The position numbers were made by a program, and so were the translations under genes. Below, in pieces: positions 33,699-42,482 of a DNA stretch of 45,219 nt (position 1 is its first letter; every line of letters begins with the position of its first letter). Location of the stretch: NCBI GenBank assembly GCA_030625775.1, contig DAOUQC010000036.1, forward strand, positions 1-45,219, read 5' to 3'. Source of the stretch: Verrucomicrobiota bacterium (GTDB lineage: Bacteria; Verrucomicrobiota; Verrucomicrobiia; Verrucomicrobiales; DEV007). The notes under the pieces were generated by a model. That model worked only from the letters and a program-made list of their open reading frames with translations. It was not told where the DNA came from and did no database searches.

Positions 33699-34958
33699 AT
33701 GAAAACTAACACTATCCGGGTAGGCATTATTGGCACAGGAAATCGAGGCATTACCTGCATCGGACGTCAGATAGCCGCCCAAGGCAAAGAGTTGGATATC
33801 ACCATCACCGCCCTCTGCAATCGCACGCCCATCCGGATGAAGGTTGCACTGGGAGACTTGAACCAAGCCGCCAAAGCCGCAGGCAACGAAGCTTTTACAC
33901 CGACTTTCTATAGTGATCCGAAAGACCTGATCAATGATGAAGAAGTGGATGTGATAGTGATCACTACCGCAACGGCGTCTCATCTGGAAGCCGCGATCCC
34001 GGCGATTCAATCAGGCAAAAAAGTCTATCTGGACAAACCCATTGCCCACACGATTGAAGACTCGGTTGCGATTCGTGAAGCAGAACATCAGGCGGACAAT
34101 CCAATCATCATGGGCTTCACCCGGCGTTATGAAAAACCGTGGACCGATCTTCACGCCCTGGTCGAAAGCGGGGTGATCGGCGATCTGAAAATGATGCTGA
34201 TCCGGGCGGTCTTGCCATACTCCTTTTATTTTCAGACCTGGCACCGTACTCGTGCCATGAGCGGCGGAGCGCTAAACGACAAAGCTTCACACTACACCGA
34301 TGTGTTCAATTGGTTTGCCGGGGGTCGTTGTCTGCAAACCAATGCCTTTGGAGGTCGCAATGTTTTTAAAGAACGCAAAGATGCACCTGAATTTTGCTCT
34401 GTCTGCGATGATCAGGATTGCCCCTACCGGGCAGAAACCGCCAGACCCGACACCCAGGATCAGCATCGCGGAGCCGTAGATAAGGCCATAAGCAGAGACG
34501 CTGATGCTTCACAGCGGAAAGACAATTGCGTTTATAAAGCAGGGGCCGACATCTTTGATCATGCTTCAATCCACTATCAATATGACAATGGCATTGTCGC
34601 CTCCATCTTCTATTCCATCTACGGCCCACAAGCTGAAGATGAAGAAACCCTTGAACTGATCGGCACCAAAGGCCGGGTCATTCTGACCCGCTTGAAAGGC
34701 GAGATCGACATCGTGACTGATTACGGCAAAAAAACACATGATGTCATTCACTGCAAAGCCGAAGCCTTCGAAACCTCACACTTCGGTGCTGACCGACAAC
34801 TGGTACAGGACATCGCCGCTTTTGCCCGCGGTGATGAATCACTGGTAAATGGCTGGTATGGCATGGAAGCAAGCCGCATGGCCATCGCCGCCATCCAGTC
34901 CATCGACGAAGGAGGCCAAACTATCCGTATGTCTGATTTACCCGACGGGCCAGGCTAA
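33699..34958 (+). CDS. Gfo/Idh/MocA-family oxidoreductase, cytoplasmic
   Basis: A 419-residue oxidoreductase without export signal. VGIIGTGNRG binds the dinucleotide, and LDKPIAHT carries the conserved lysine of the EKP motif (here DKP). An insert in the second domain has FCSVCDDQDCPYRA (Cys at about 229, 232 and 237), then NCVYKAGADIFDHASI. This cysteine-rich insert is seen in a subset of the family and may bind metal (inference). It starts 21 bp after the MFS stop and is probably the last gene of the cluster begun at 29.2 kb. The hairpin at 34991-35031 follows. Confidence 0.92.
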   Translation: MKTNTIRVGIIGTGNRGITCIGRQIAAQGKELDITITALCNRTPIRMKVALGDLNQAAKAAGNEAFTPTFYSDPKDLINDEEVDVIVITTATASHLEAAIPAIQSGKKVYLDKPIAHTIEDSVAIREAEHQADNPIIMGFTRRYEKPWTDLHALVESGVIGDLKMMLIRAVLPYSFYFQTWHRTRAMSGGALNDKASHYTDVFNWFAGGRCLQTNAFGGRNVFKERKDAPEFCSVCDDQDCPYRAETARPDTQDQHRGAVDKAISRDADASQRKDNCVYKAGADIFDHASIHYQYDNGIVASIFYSIYGPQAEDEETLELIGTKGRVILTRLKGEIDIVTDYGKKTHDVIHCKAEAFETSHFGADRQLVQDIAAFARGDESLVNGWYGMEASRMAIAAIQSIDEGGQTIRMSDLPDGPG

Positions 34959-34990
34959 AAGCGAAACTCTTTTTTACCACAGAGCACACT

Positions 34991-35031
34991 TTTGGAGCGT
35001 CGATCCCGTGGCCGCAGACCGACGCTCCAAA
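34991..35031. terminator. Strong hairpin between convergent genes
   Basis: TTTGGAGCGTCG and CGACGCTCCAAA make a perfect 12-bp stem with a 17-nt loop. It lies 32 bp after the Gfo/Idh stop and 53 bp from the convergent aminotransferase end, so it could terminate both. Its style also fits a dispersed hairpin repeat. Confidence 0.65.
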
Positions 35032-35084
35032 GGATTAAACTCCTCCTCCTTTGCATTTCTTAGCCTCTGGGCAAGATACCGCTT

Positions 35085-36008
35085 TCAATCAAAGCGAAAC
35101 CCATCAGCCGACGGATCAGGATTACGCCTCACAAAATCCTTAAACCCCTGCCTGACCTTCTGCGTGATCGACCCTGGCGCTGACGACAGATCCACCCCGT
35201 CCACACTCGCTATTCCCTGCACTTCACGCAAGCTACCCGTCAAAAAGGCTTCTTCCGCCTTCTTCAAATCATCCAGAGGAATATCTTTTTCACTCACCTC
35301 GATTTTCAATTGATCACAAATATCCAATACCACCGAACGAGTCACTCCAGCCAAACAACCACTGGCAAGCGTTGGCGTGATGAGTTCACCATCAATCACT
35401 ACAAAAATATTTGATCCAGTCCCCTCGCAAAGCATTCCTGAATTGTTGGGAAATATCGCTTCATCAGCACCCTGTTTTTTGGCAAGAGAAAGAGCAATCA
35501 CGTTCTCCCCGTATGAAGTCGATTTTACTCCAGCCAGAGCACTCTTCTCATTACGGGTAAAGGGAACCGTAATCACCTTCCCCACTTCCTTGTATTCCGG
35601 AATCAATGACGCAGCTACTAATACCGTGTGTTCCGCCGTTCCCCGGTCAGAGCCTAATGGAGAAATACCTCCCGTAATCGTAATTCGAATCCTGGCTTTA
35701 CTGAGCCCGTTCGCCTGCATCACCTCTCGCATCGCCTCAAGCAGGTCATTTTCATCCGGCACCTGCAAACCCAGCTTGCCCGCCGAGTTCTGGAGCCGGA
35801 CATAATGCCGTGAAGCGGCAAAGGGTTCACTATTGTAGGAATTCAAAGTCTCAAAAACGCCATCCCCCACCAGAACCCCGTGATCGAAGGGCGAAACCCT
35901 GGCTTCATCGGCACTGATTACTTTCCCGTTTCGCCACACCTGCGGCTCGACTACATCAGACACTTCACTTGATGACTTGGATTTTGCTTCTTTTTCCGTA
36001 AACTGCAT
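35085..36008 (-). CDS. Class IV aminotransferase (BCAT / D-amino-acid aminotransferase / ADC lyase fold)
   Basis: A 307-residue PLP enzyme of fold type IV. VSPFDHGVLVGDGVFET is the typical N-terminal segment, the PLP lysine is probably Lys162 in VKSTSYGEN, and Glu195 lies in CEGTGSNIF, the conserved EgtgsN motif. The C-terminal LTGSLREVQG segment is also typical. It could be a branched-chain or D-amino-acid aminotransferase or aminodeoxychorismate lyase; sequence alone does not decide. The N-terminus carries about 20 extra polar residues before the domain. It is divergent from the EamA gene, 68 bp away. Confidence 0.92.
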   Translation of the reverse strand: MQFTEKEAKSKSSSEVSDVVEPQVWRNGKVISADEARVSPFDHGVLVGDGVFETLNSYNSEPFAASRHYVRLQNSAGKLGLQVPDENDLLEAMREVMQANGLSKARIRITITGGISPLGSDRGTAEHTVLVAASLIPEYKEVGKVITVPFTRNEKSALAGVKSTSYGENVIALSLAKKQGADEAIFPNNSGMLCEGTGSNIFVVIDGELITPTLASGCLAGVTRSVVLDICDQLKIEVSEKDIPLDDLKKAEEAFLTGSLREVQGIASVDGVDLSSAPGSITQKVRQGFKDFVRRNPDPSADGFRFD

Positions 36009-36076
36009 GAGTGGATATCGTTATTTTTAGTTATTTAACCTGACGCAGGAGAGATGAAATTGCCACTGGATTTTGC

Positions 36077-36988
36077 ATGATTGCTGCTGTTCTCACGACG
36101 ATTCTTTTTGCCCTCTCGGCTATTTGCGGTCACCGCATCGCTATGGAAATGGGCAGTTTGCGGGCAAACTTCTGGCGATTGCTGATCGCCTCCGCTGTTC
36201 TGGGGGCCTTAGTATTTCTTATTTGGCCGGATTCCCTCCACCGCAGCACCTTCACCTGGCTCTTCATCAGCGGGGCGGTCGGTTTTGGACTCGGCGATAT
36301 CGCCCTGTTTTACGCCTTCGAGCGAATCGGCACCCGGCTGACCATTCTGATGAATCTGTGCCTTGCCCCTATTTTTGCCGCCTCAGTGGAATTCCTCTGG
36401 CTGGGGAATGGCCTGCTCCCTCATCAATGGCTGGCAATCACCGTGATTCTTTTTGGCGTTGGCCTATCCATCCATCCTGGAAAAACAGGCAGGAATACCA
36501 CCCGACGGGGGCGATTTGTACCCGGTATCATTGCTGGAATGATTGCCGGTTTTGGCCAGGGGTGCGGAGCGGTGATCAGTCGGCGGGCTCAGGAAGTCGA
36601 AGAATTGATTGGTATCGACATCAATGGTCTCAGTGAGGCCTTCCAACGAGTGATTGCCGGTTTCATCGTAGTCGCCATTGTTTTTGCCATTCGCCGCCCC
36701 ACTCATCCCCCGGCAAAAATCATCGGGGAAAAAGCCCGCCTCCCCGCCTCCACCCTCTCCTACTGGATTATCGGATCTGCCCTGTTCGGTCCGGTCATCG
36801 GTGTGAGTTGCTTTCAATGGGCCCTGCAGTCAATGGAAAGTGCCCTGGTGCTGTCAGTTGTCGCCACCGCTCCCATCCTCTTGATTCCCATGACCTGGTA
36901 TCTCGACGGAGAACGCCCTCCAATGAAAACCCTCTTCGGTGCCATCATCGCTGTGCAGGGGGTGATATATCTGCAGTTGAGTTCGTAG
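36077..36988 (+). CDS. EamA/DMT-superfamily permease
   Basis: A 303-residue inner-membrane protein with about ten hydrophobic helices and two EamA repeats (about 1-130 and 165-300). It starts MIAAVLTTILFALSAICGHR; the second half ends ILLIPMTWYLDGERPPMKT followed by GAIIAVQGVIYLQL, the classical end of the drug/metabolite transporter fold. A soluble loop (HPGKTGRNTTRRG) joins the halves. DMT carriers move amino acids, nucleotide sugars or metabolites. It converges on the FecR-like gene, which ends 6 bp away. Confidence 0.9.
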   Translation: MIAAVLTTILFALSAICGHRIAMEMGSLRANFWRLLIASAVLGALVFLIWPDSLHRSTFTWLFISGAVGFGLGDIALFYAFERIGTRLTILMNLCLAPIFAASVEFLWLGNGLLPHQWLAITVILFGVGLSIHPGKTGRNTTRRGRFVPGIIAGMIAGFGQGCGAVISRRAQEVEELIGIDINGLSEAFQRVIAGFIVVAIVFAIRRPTHPPAKIIGEKARLPASTLSYWIIGSALFGPVIGVSCFQWALQSMESALVLSVVATAPILLIPMTWYLDGERPPMKTLFGAIIAVQGVIYLQLSS

Positions 36989-36994
36989 AGAACT

Positions 36995-38662
36995 TCAATT
37001 CAGTGCCACCAGCACTCTCACGCTTCCTAAAGCAAGATGGGAACCTTCATTGGGAAGAAGCAGATTAACCGTTCGACCGTCATCACTCAACAGCACCTGT
37101 CCTTTGGCGATGGATTTGTTAAGCAATTCGTTTCCCCCTCCCAGCAATTCATTTGAGTCCAGCAAGCGGTCATCAGAAAAAATCAACCCGACCACAGGGT
37201 AATCAAAGGTCATCGATGCTTCGAGTGTGGATGCAGGGCTGGCATTCTCGCCAGGTTTGAGTTCCAACAAATAAGAACGCAGCCGCCCTTTTTCAGAAAG
37301 AACTTCTCCCGCTTGGTTTGCGTCCAACGATACAAACCGGCCTTTTGATAAAGTATCCACTTCCAATTGCCCATTATCAGGCAATTCAAATTGATCACGC
37401 TCCACCGTCACCCGAACTCGATTACCACCTAGAACACGCCGGTTTTGGCTTCCCGGCACCACTACTTCTACTGTTCCTGTATTGGCAGCCACTCCGGCCA
37501 TCAGTTCCCAGGCTTTGGAAAACGGGCGCGCATTAAATGGAATGTCCACCAACTTGTCTCGCTCAAGGTCCGCACGGACAGCTTCAAAATTACGCAGTCG
37601 GCGTCTCTCCCCTCCTGATGCCAGACGTATGTCAGCTCCACCGCTTAATACACTCAGTTCCGGGGCCTCCCCGTCCCTGACATCGACCCCCATCGTAGAT
37701 CCGTCACCAGCCAGATCCAGACCCCTGGCCTGGAAAACAAAATCCTGTTTGTCATGAAGCCCATCACGCGCAACCACCAGGCCCGAATGAACCTCAACTT
37801 CCCGTTTCCCTTTGATTTCAAATTCTGCCGGCCCCTCCACGCTCATTTCAGCGCCATCTGGAAATCGCAGATACACCACCCCGCTTTGTAAACGATAAAG
37901 CCCCTTTCCAAATCCCCCGTCAGATCCCGGTGTTTCACCAAACTCTGCATCCCAAATCACCTCACCGCTTTCTGCTACCAATTGCCCTACTTCAAAACCC
38001 GGCAGAACATTCCACAAAACAATTCCGCTCAAAGCCACCACCGCGGCGGCTGCCAAAACAGGTTTCGGCAAAAAAGCCCACCAGGCCGGGTTTGTTTGTT
38101 CCGGGGGATTCCCGGCTTCTCCCGCCAACGCAATGGAAACGATACGGTTATCCCGATGCGTTTGAGTCGTGTCTAACTCAATGATTTTCGAAGCCAGATC
38201 CTCTACAAAGTGATCTTCCTCCACCTCAGCCCACATTCGTGTCGACAGGGCTTGCACAAAAGCCTCCTCCGACTTTGTCGCCGAAGCCGCCTGGGCAATC
38301 AATTCCTCGAACTCAAGCTCGCCACGCAGTTGTTTGCTCAAGCCTGGTTGAGCTGCCAGATTATCAACCCATGCCGCATCTTCGTCCGCAGCCACTGTTT
38401 CCCCGGCCAGAAGGCGCTCGAGATGAAGTTCTGCGCCAGCTCTCGCTAAACCTAGCTCTTCCTGCACTCCGGCCTCAAAATCATCCTTCTTCACACAAGC
38501 TTGATGCAACAGCTCTGAAAAGGATAACGCCTGCATTACTGTCTGGCAATGTTCCCGGTCAGCCGCACACCATTGAGCCAATTCATTGCGTTCGGACGGC
38601 CCACACTCACCGTTTATGAAACGGGTGAGCAGTTTTTCAAACCTGTCAGCGTCTTTATTCAT
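36995..38662 (-). CDS. FecR-like membrane protein coupled to the ECF sigma factor
   Basis: A 555-residue single-pass membrane protein. The cytoplasmic N-terminus has two copies of a short helical module (about 5-55 and 78-128: RFINGE..ELAQWCAAD and RLLAGE..AWVDNLAAQ). A membrane helix spans about 201-220. A FecR domain follows (about 225-345: YRLQSGVVYLRFPDGAEMSV, VLSGGADI). The last 100 residues have a TFDYPVVGLIFSDD segment often seen at the end of such proteins in this phylum. The ATG at 38662 overlaps the sigma stop (ATGA), so the pair is translationally coupled. It probably controls the sigma factor as an anti-sigma or signal receiver. Confidence 0.86.
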   Translation of the reverse strand: MNKDADRFEKLLTRFINGECGPSERNELAQWCAADREHCQTVMQALSFSELLHQACVKKDDFEAGVQEELGLARAGAELHLERLLAGETVAADEDAAWVDNLAAQPGLSKQLRGELEFEELIAQAASATKSEEAFVQALSTRMWAEVEEDHFVEDLASKIIELDTTQTHRDNRIVSIALAGEAGNPPEQTNPAWWAFLPKPVLAAAAVVALSGIVLWNVLPGFEVGQLVAESGEVIWDAEFGETPGSDGGFGKGLYRLQSGVVYLRFPDGAEMSVEGPAEFEIKGKREVEVHSGLVVARDGLHDKQDFVFQARGLDLAGDGSTMGVDVRDGEAPELSVLSGGADIRLASGGERRRLRNFEAVRADLERDKLVDIPFNARPFSKAWELMAGVAANTGTVEVVVPGSQNRRVLGGNRVRVTVERDQFELPDNGQLEVDTLSKGRFVSLDANQAGEVLSEKGRLRSYLLELKPGENASPASTLEASMTFDYPVVGLIFSDDRLLDSNELLGGGNELLNKSIAKGQVLLSDDGRTVNLLLPNEGSHLALGSVRVLVALN

Positions 38663-39210
38663 CCCGCACTTCCCCCCCCCGCTAATCGCACTTGCATGCA
38701 TTTATGCAGCGCCTTCCGGATTCGTTCCAAGCTTTTCCTGACGGCTGCAGCTGACATATCCAGTTGAGTCGCTATGTCAGGAGCTGACAACTCCATTTCA
38801 TATTTTGCCTGAACCAAAGTCCTGCTTTTTTCCGGCACGCGCTTCAAACACTCTCTCAAAGCAGCCACCTTTGCCTGGGCGCGGTCCCCTTTTTCCTCAG
38901 GCTCATTTTCAGGCATCGAGGACGAGGCCAGCAAGACCTCCGTCAAGTTATCGGATATAATACGTTTCCTACGGGCATCCTTACGGCGTTCATTGATTAC
39001 CAAATTGCGGGCAATTCCCCTCACCCAGGCCCCGAAGTCCCGGGTCTCATCAAAATCATCCATTCGTTGATAGGCAATCACCAAAGCTTCCTGAGCCAAA
39101 TCATCCACCCACATCGATGCAACCCCCAAACTTCTCACGAAGCCGCGTAACCCTGCGTGATTCTCACGCACGTAGTCTATAAATTTTTCAGATGAATATC
39201 CACCAGCCAT
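38659..39210 (-). CDS. ECF sigma factor, Rhodopirellula/Verrucomicrobium family
   Basis: A 183-residue ECF-type sigma factor. Region 2 is at residues 10-75 (DDLAQEALVIAYQRMDDFD, then FGAWVRGIARNLVINERRK). Region 4 is at 125-175 with SAPDIATQLDMSAAAVRKSL as the helix-turn-helix. Length and sequence fit the sigma family TIGR02989, which is largely restricted to PVC bacteria. It is coupled through an ATGA overlap to the FecR-like gene, the usual pairing in this group. Expression of these pairs is thought to respond to cell-surface signals; targets here are unknown. Confidence 0.92.
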   Translation of the reverse strand: MAGGYSSEKFIDYVRENHAGLRGFVRSLGVASMWVDDLAQEALVIAYQRMDDFDETRDFGAWVRGIARNLVINERRKDARRKRIISDNLTEVLLASSSMPENEPEEKGDRAQAKVAALRECLKRVPEKSRTLVQAKYEMELSAPDIATQLDMSAAAVRKSLERIRKALHKCMQVRLAGGGSAG

Positions 39211-39339
39211 CAGTATTTAAGGGATTTTACCCAGTCCGCATGCATTCATTCTTCTATTGTCACTGCCACCCCCTCTGTGACTGCTATTTTGCATGAAAAA
39301 GCTATACAAGGCGACTTTTAACTTTTTTACAAAAAAACC

Positions 39340-39369
39340 TTGACCCTCCTATTATAAAAAAGCTAATTT
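39340..39369 (+). promoter_or_regulatory. Possible sigma-70 promoter for the small exported protein
   Basis: TTGACC at 39340-39345 and TAATTT at 39364-39369 with an 18-bp AT-rich spacer, about 100 bp before the 95-codon gene. Consensus match is only moderate. Confidence 0.3.
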
Positions 39370-39472
39370 GTATAAATCGAACACAATGTAATTACACGTT
39401 TTCCAAAAAACGGCTCTAGCTCGGCTTGCCAGGTCTTGTTTTTGGAAGAAAGAAACTGACCTCATTATCATC

Positions 39473-39760
39473 ATGGGTATAATCAAAACCGCATTTTTCT
39501 TTCTGGTTCTTATTTCGATATCTATGGGAGGTGTCTACATAAAAAGCAGCGCATCATCACGCGCCAGTGCAAATCGTATGGCACAAATAGCACCCATCAT
39601 TATCGGAAACAATGGATCAGTCAGATTCCCTGAACGGGTTCCTTCACCTGAAACGGTGTTCCAGATTCAAACAGCCATCCAAACGGATGATGCCCAGAGT
39701 CTGAATGCACTGTTAGTTAAGTACCACTTTTACGTGCTTCCAGGAAGAAGGACAAAATAA
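39473..39760 (+). CDS. Small exported or membrane-anchored hypothetical protein
   Basis: A 95-residue protein that I do not recognise. A hydrophobic start (FFFLVLISISMGGVYI) can act as a signal peptide or membrane anchor. The rest is short and polar, with a segment SLNALLVKYHFYVLPGRR near the end. No cysteines and no known domain are seen. No Shine-Dalgarno sequence is visible. The AT-rich 260-bp region before it, shared with the divergent sigma/FecR operon, could hold promoters for both. It may be a target of that sigma factor (speculation). Reality of the gene is moderately supported by codon use and the leader-like start. Confidence 0.5.
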   Translation: MGIIKTAFFFLVLISISMGGVYIKSSASSRASANRMAQIAPIIIGNNGSVRFPERVPSPETVFQIQTAIQTDDAQSLNALLVKYHFYVLPGRRTK

Positions 39761-40124
39761 ACAATCCAATAATAGAATAAAGGAATCTCAAGGCAGAGAT
39801 CACTCAACAACCCGAACCCCGGTTCGGAGCATTAGTGGTGAACTTCTGAACTGACGGTTCGCCCCCCAATTTGACAACTGCTTGTTTGTAAAGCAGGTAT
39901 TTATCTGTCAAATCATCTCACCTCTACTGCAATACTGCCGCAACGTTCTGCGCAGATTGCCCTGACAATTCCCAGGTTTTTTTGCTTCCGGTGATTGCTT
40001 GACTCTTACCCGACTTTATCGCCAACGGTTAACCCAGTTATCCCCAGCCGAGCCTTTGCCCATCCCTCTCCATTTCCTTTGTAATGAATAGGGGCTACCA
40101 TTAAGCTGAAAACTCCAAACTTTA
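39761..40124. other. Gene-free region with stem-loops
   Basis: No coding frame seen. It holds a compact hairpin CCGAACC/GGTTCGG (39812-39827) and a two-part stem-loop at 39870-39912 (outer TTTGACA/TGTCAAA, inner CTGCTT/AAGCAG). Either could be a terminator, an RNA element or a dispersed repeat. Confidence 0.5.
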
Positions 40125-42440
40125 ATGAATCGATATCGAATCTGCCTCAAAGCCCTAACGCTCAGCACTTTTGCGGCATTGACAGCCTCCCCTTTCATTT
40201 TTGCGCAAGACAAACCGGACCCTACGGATCCTTTCACCGCCACAGACACTCCCCAGCCTGTGTTCAAATCCAACGGGACGGTATTTGAAGATGGTCGCAT
40301 TGAAAAGCTGACAGAAAAATCGCTACCCTCATTAGTAACCATTACCCATTCCAGCCGTGAGGGGAAAATCCGAGGCACGGGCACCGGCTTCATCATTTCT
40401 GCAGACGGACTGATCGCCACCAACCTTCATGTGATCGGTGACGGGCGCCCCATACAAGTCGAACTTCACGACGGCACCAGTTACAATGCGACAGCAGTTC
40501 ATGCCTGGGATCGCAGGGCTGATATTGCCATCATCAAAATCAACGCCAAAGAAAAACTGCAAGCTCTGCACATTGGCGACTCTGACAAAATCAAACAAGG
40601 ACAAGCCATTGTAGCTTTTGGCAATCCACGAGGTTTGCAATTCAGCGTTGTGAACGGCCTTGTCTCGGCCATCCGCAAACTTGAGGAAGACTTCACCATA
40701 GAAGGCGGGGTTCCTGATTTCCCCATGATCCAGGTGGCCATACCGATTGAAATGGGGAACAGCGGTGGACCCATCGTTGACCTTGATGGCAAAGTGCTGG
40801 GAATCGTAACCATCAAGTCACTGGTCACACCAAACCTCGGATTTGCTACTCCTGTGAATATCCTGAAATCGATGATCGACAAACCCAATCCGGTTCCGAT
40901 CAAAAGCTGGCTGACTATTGGTAACCTCGACCCCAACCAATGGCAGCCTATCATGGGAGGCGAATGGAAGCAGCATGCCGGAATCATCACTATCGATGCC
41001 TATGGCAGTGGCTTTGGCGGACGCACCCTCTGCCTGTCCGAGCAATCCGTCCCTAACGCTCCCTACGAGGTGGCGGTCAAAGTGAAACTGGAGGATGAGA
41101 GCGGAGCTGCTGGACTGGCTTTTGCTTCAGATGGCAATGAAGTACACTATGGCTTTTATCCCAGCAACGGACAGCTGCGACTCACCCGATTCGAGGGACC
41201 GGATATCTATTCCTGGAAAATTCTCAAACAAGTGGGAAGCGATGCCTACCGTTCCGGTGAATGGAATCAAATCCGGGCTCGAATCACAAAGGACAAAATC
41301 ACCTGCTTTGTGAACGGACAAGTTGTCATGGAAGTCAAAGATGATGCTTTGCGTGGAGGAAAAGTTGGTCTCTGTCGTTTTCGAAAACCCGTTGCCCATT
41401 TCAAGGCGTTCCGGATTGGCTCTGACCTATCAGAGAAACCTCTCGCAAAGGAACTGATGACCAGGCTCTCCAAACAGATCAACGCTTTCTCAAACAAGGG
41501 AGGTGACCGACGAAAATTTGCAGCTGCCCTGGCCTCCCATGTAAAACCCAGCAGAAAATTACTAAGTGAAAAAGCAGATGAACTCGAAGCCCGGGCTCTC
41601 GAACTCAGAAGACTAACTACAATGCTACACGAAACTAACATCCAACAACGCTTGCTGAAAATTCTCAATCAGAATGAAGACAATATAAACCTACTCGAAG
41701 CAGGTTTACTGATCGCCAAACTTGACAATATCGAACTGGATGTCGGTGGCTACTTACTGGAATTCGACCGCCTGGCCGCATCGGCCAGGCAAACCCTTTC
41801 AGAAGAGTTTTCCGACCTCGAAAAAGTAGAACGTCTCGGACAGTTCCTATTCCAGGAAAACGGTTTTCACGGCAGCCGGGGGGAATATTACCACCGCTCC
41901 AACAGCTATCTCAATGAAGTGCTCGATGATCGTGAAGGCATTCCCATCACCCTTTCCGTTGTTTACATCGAACTCGCCCGCCTGCTCGACATCCCCCACG
42001 TTTACGGTATCCCTCTGCCCGGACATTTTGCCGTCGGCTACCTCCCTTCAAAAAACGAGCTTCATCTATTTGATACTTTCCAAGCAGGTAAATCCATCTC
42101 AAAATCCGAGGCCGCCGATCTCGTCAGAGGCACCACCGGTCAAGCTCTCGATGAACGCTCACTAGAGCCCTCACCCAAGCGCAACATCGTGCTGCGTATG
42201 CTCAACAACCTCATCAATCTTGAAATCAATGAAAAAGACTCAAGCAAGGCGCTTCCCTACCTCGATCTCCTACTGAGCATCGATCCTGACCGTGCGCCCG
42301 AACGTTTTGAACGAAGCCGGATCCGCTTCCAAGCTGATGACCGCGATGGCGCCATTGAAGATCTGCAATGGATGATCGATAATGAACCTCCCGGCGTAAA
42401 CATCGACCTCATCCGCCAATTGTTAGAGAGATTGCAATAG
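40125..42440 (+). CDS. Exported HtrA-like serine protease fused to LamG-like and SirB1-like/TPR domains
   Basis: A 771-residue exported mosaic protein. The signal peptide ends near FIFAQ (residue 28). Residues 60-255 form an S1C trypsin-like protease: His102 in TNLHVIG, Asp133 in RRADIAIIKI, Ser213 in GNSGGPI, and the GFATPV strand. No PDZ domain follows. Residues 265-430 resemble a LamG/3-keto-disaccharide-hydrolase-type jelly roll (YEVAVKVKLEDESGAAGLAF, GKVGLCRFRKP). Residues 545-690 match the SirB1/transglutaminase-core-2 fold (GIPITLSVVYIELARLL at about 605, PGHFAVGY with His634), with no cysteine nucleophile visible. TPR helices end the protein. It lies 42 bp before the DUF3604 paralogue, same strand. 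Confidence 0.86.
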   Translation: MNRYRICLKALTLSTFAALTASPFIFAQDKPDPTDPFTATDTPQPVFKSNGTVFEDGRIEKLTEKSLPSLVTITHSSREGKIRGTGTGFIISADGLIATNLHVIGDGRPIQVELHDGTSYNATAVHAWDRRADIAIIKINAKEKLQALHIGDSDKIKQGQAIVAFGNPRGLQFSVVNGLVSAIRKLEEDFTIEGGVPDFPMIQVAIPIEMGNSGGPIVDLDGKVLGIVTIKSLVTPNLGFATPVNILKSMIDKPNPVPIKSWLTIGNLDPNQWQPIMGGEWKQHAGIITIDAYGSGFGGRTLCLSEQSVPNAPYEVAVKVKLEDESGAAGLAFASDGNEVHYGFYPSNGQLRLTRFEGPDIYSWKILKQVGSDAYRSGEWNQIRARITKDKITCFVNGQVVMEVKDDALRGGKVGLCRFRKPVAHFKAFRIGSDLSEKPLAKELMTRLSKQINAFSNKGGDRRKFAAALASHVKPSRKLLSEKADELEARALELRRLTTMLHETNIQQRLLKILNQNEDNINLLEAGLLIAKLDNIELDVGGYLLEFDRLAASARQTLSEEFSDLEKVERLGQFLFQENGFHGSRGEYYHRSNSYLNEVLDDREGIPITLSVVYIELARLLDIPHVYGIPLPGHFAVGYLPSKNELHLFDTFQAGKSISKSEAADLVRGTTGQALDERSLEPSPKRNIVLRMLNNLINLEINEKDSSKALPYLDLLLSIDPDRAPERFERSRIRFQADDRDGAIEDLQWMIDNEPPGVNIDLIRQLLERLQ

Positions 42441-42482
42441 TCACTCTTCACTTTTTACTTTTCACTCTTCACTCATCCTCCC
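42441..42482. repeat. Heptamer tandem repeat abutting a start codon
   Basis: Six 7-bp units in exact phase: TCACTCT, TCACTTT, TTACTTT, TCACTCT, TCACTCA, TCCTCCC, directly followed by the ATG at 42483. The whole spacer between the two genes is repeat; there is no Shine-Dalgarno sequence. Confidence 0.78.

Noticed and set aside
34849-35313. 154-residue frame across the convergent gene ends
   Set aside because: It spans the end of the Gfo/Idh gene, the hairpin and the antisense of the aminotransferase; a shadow frame.
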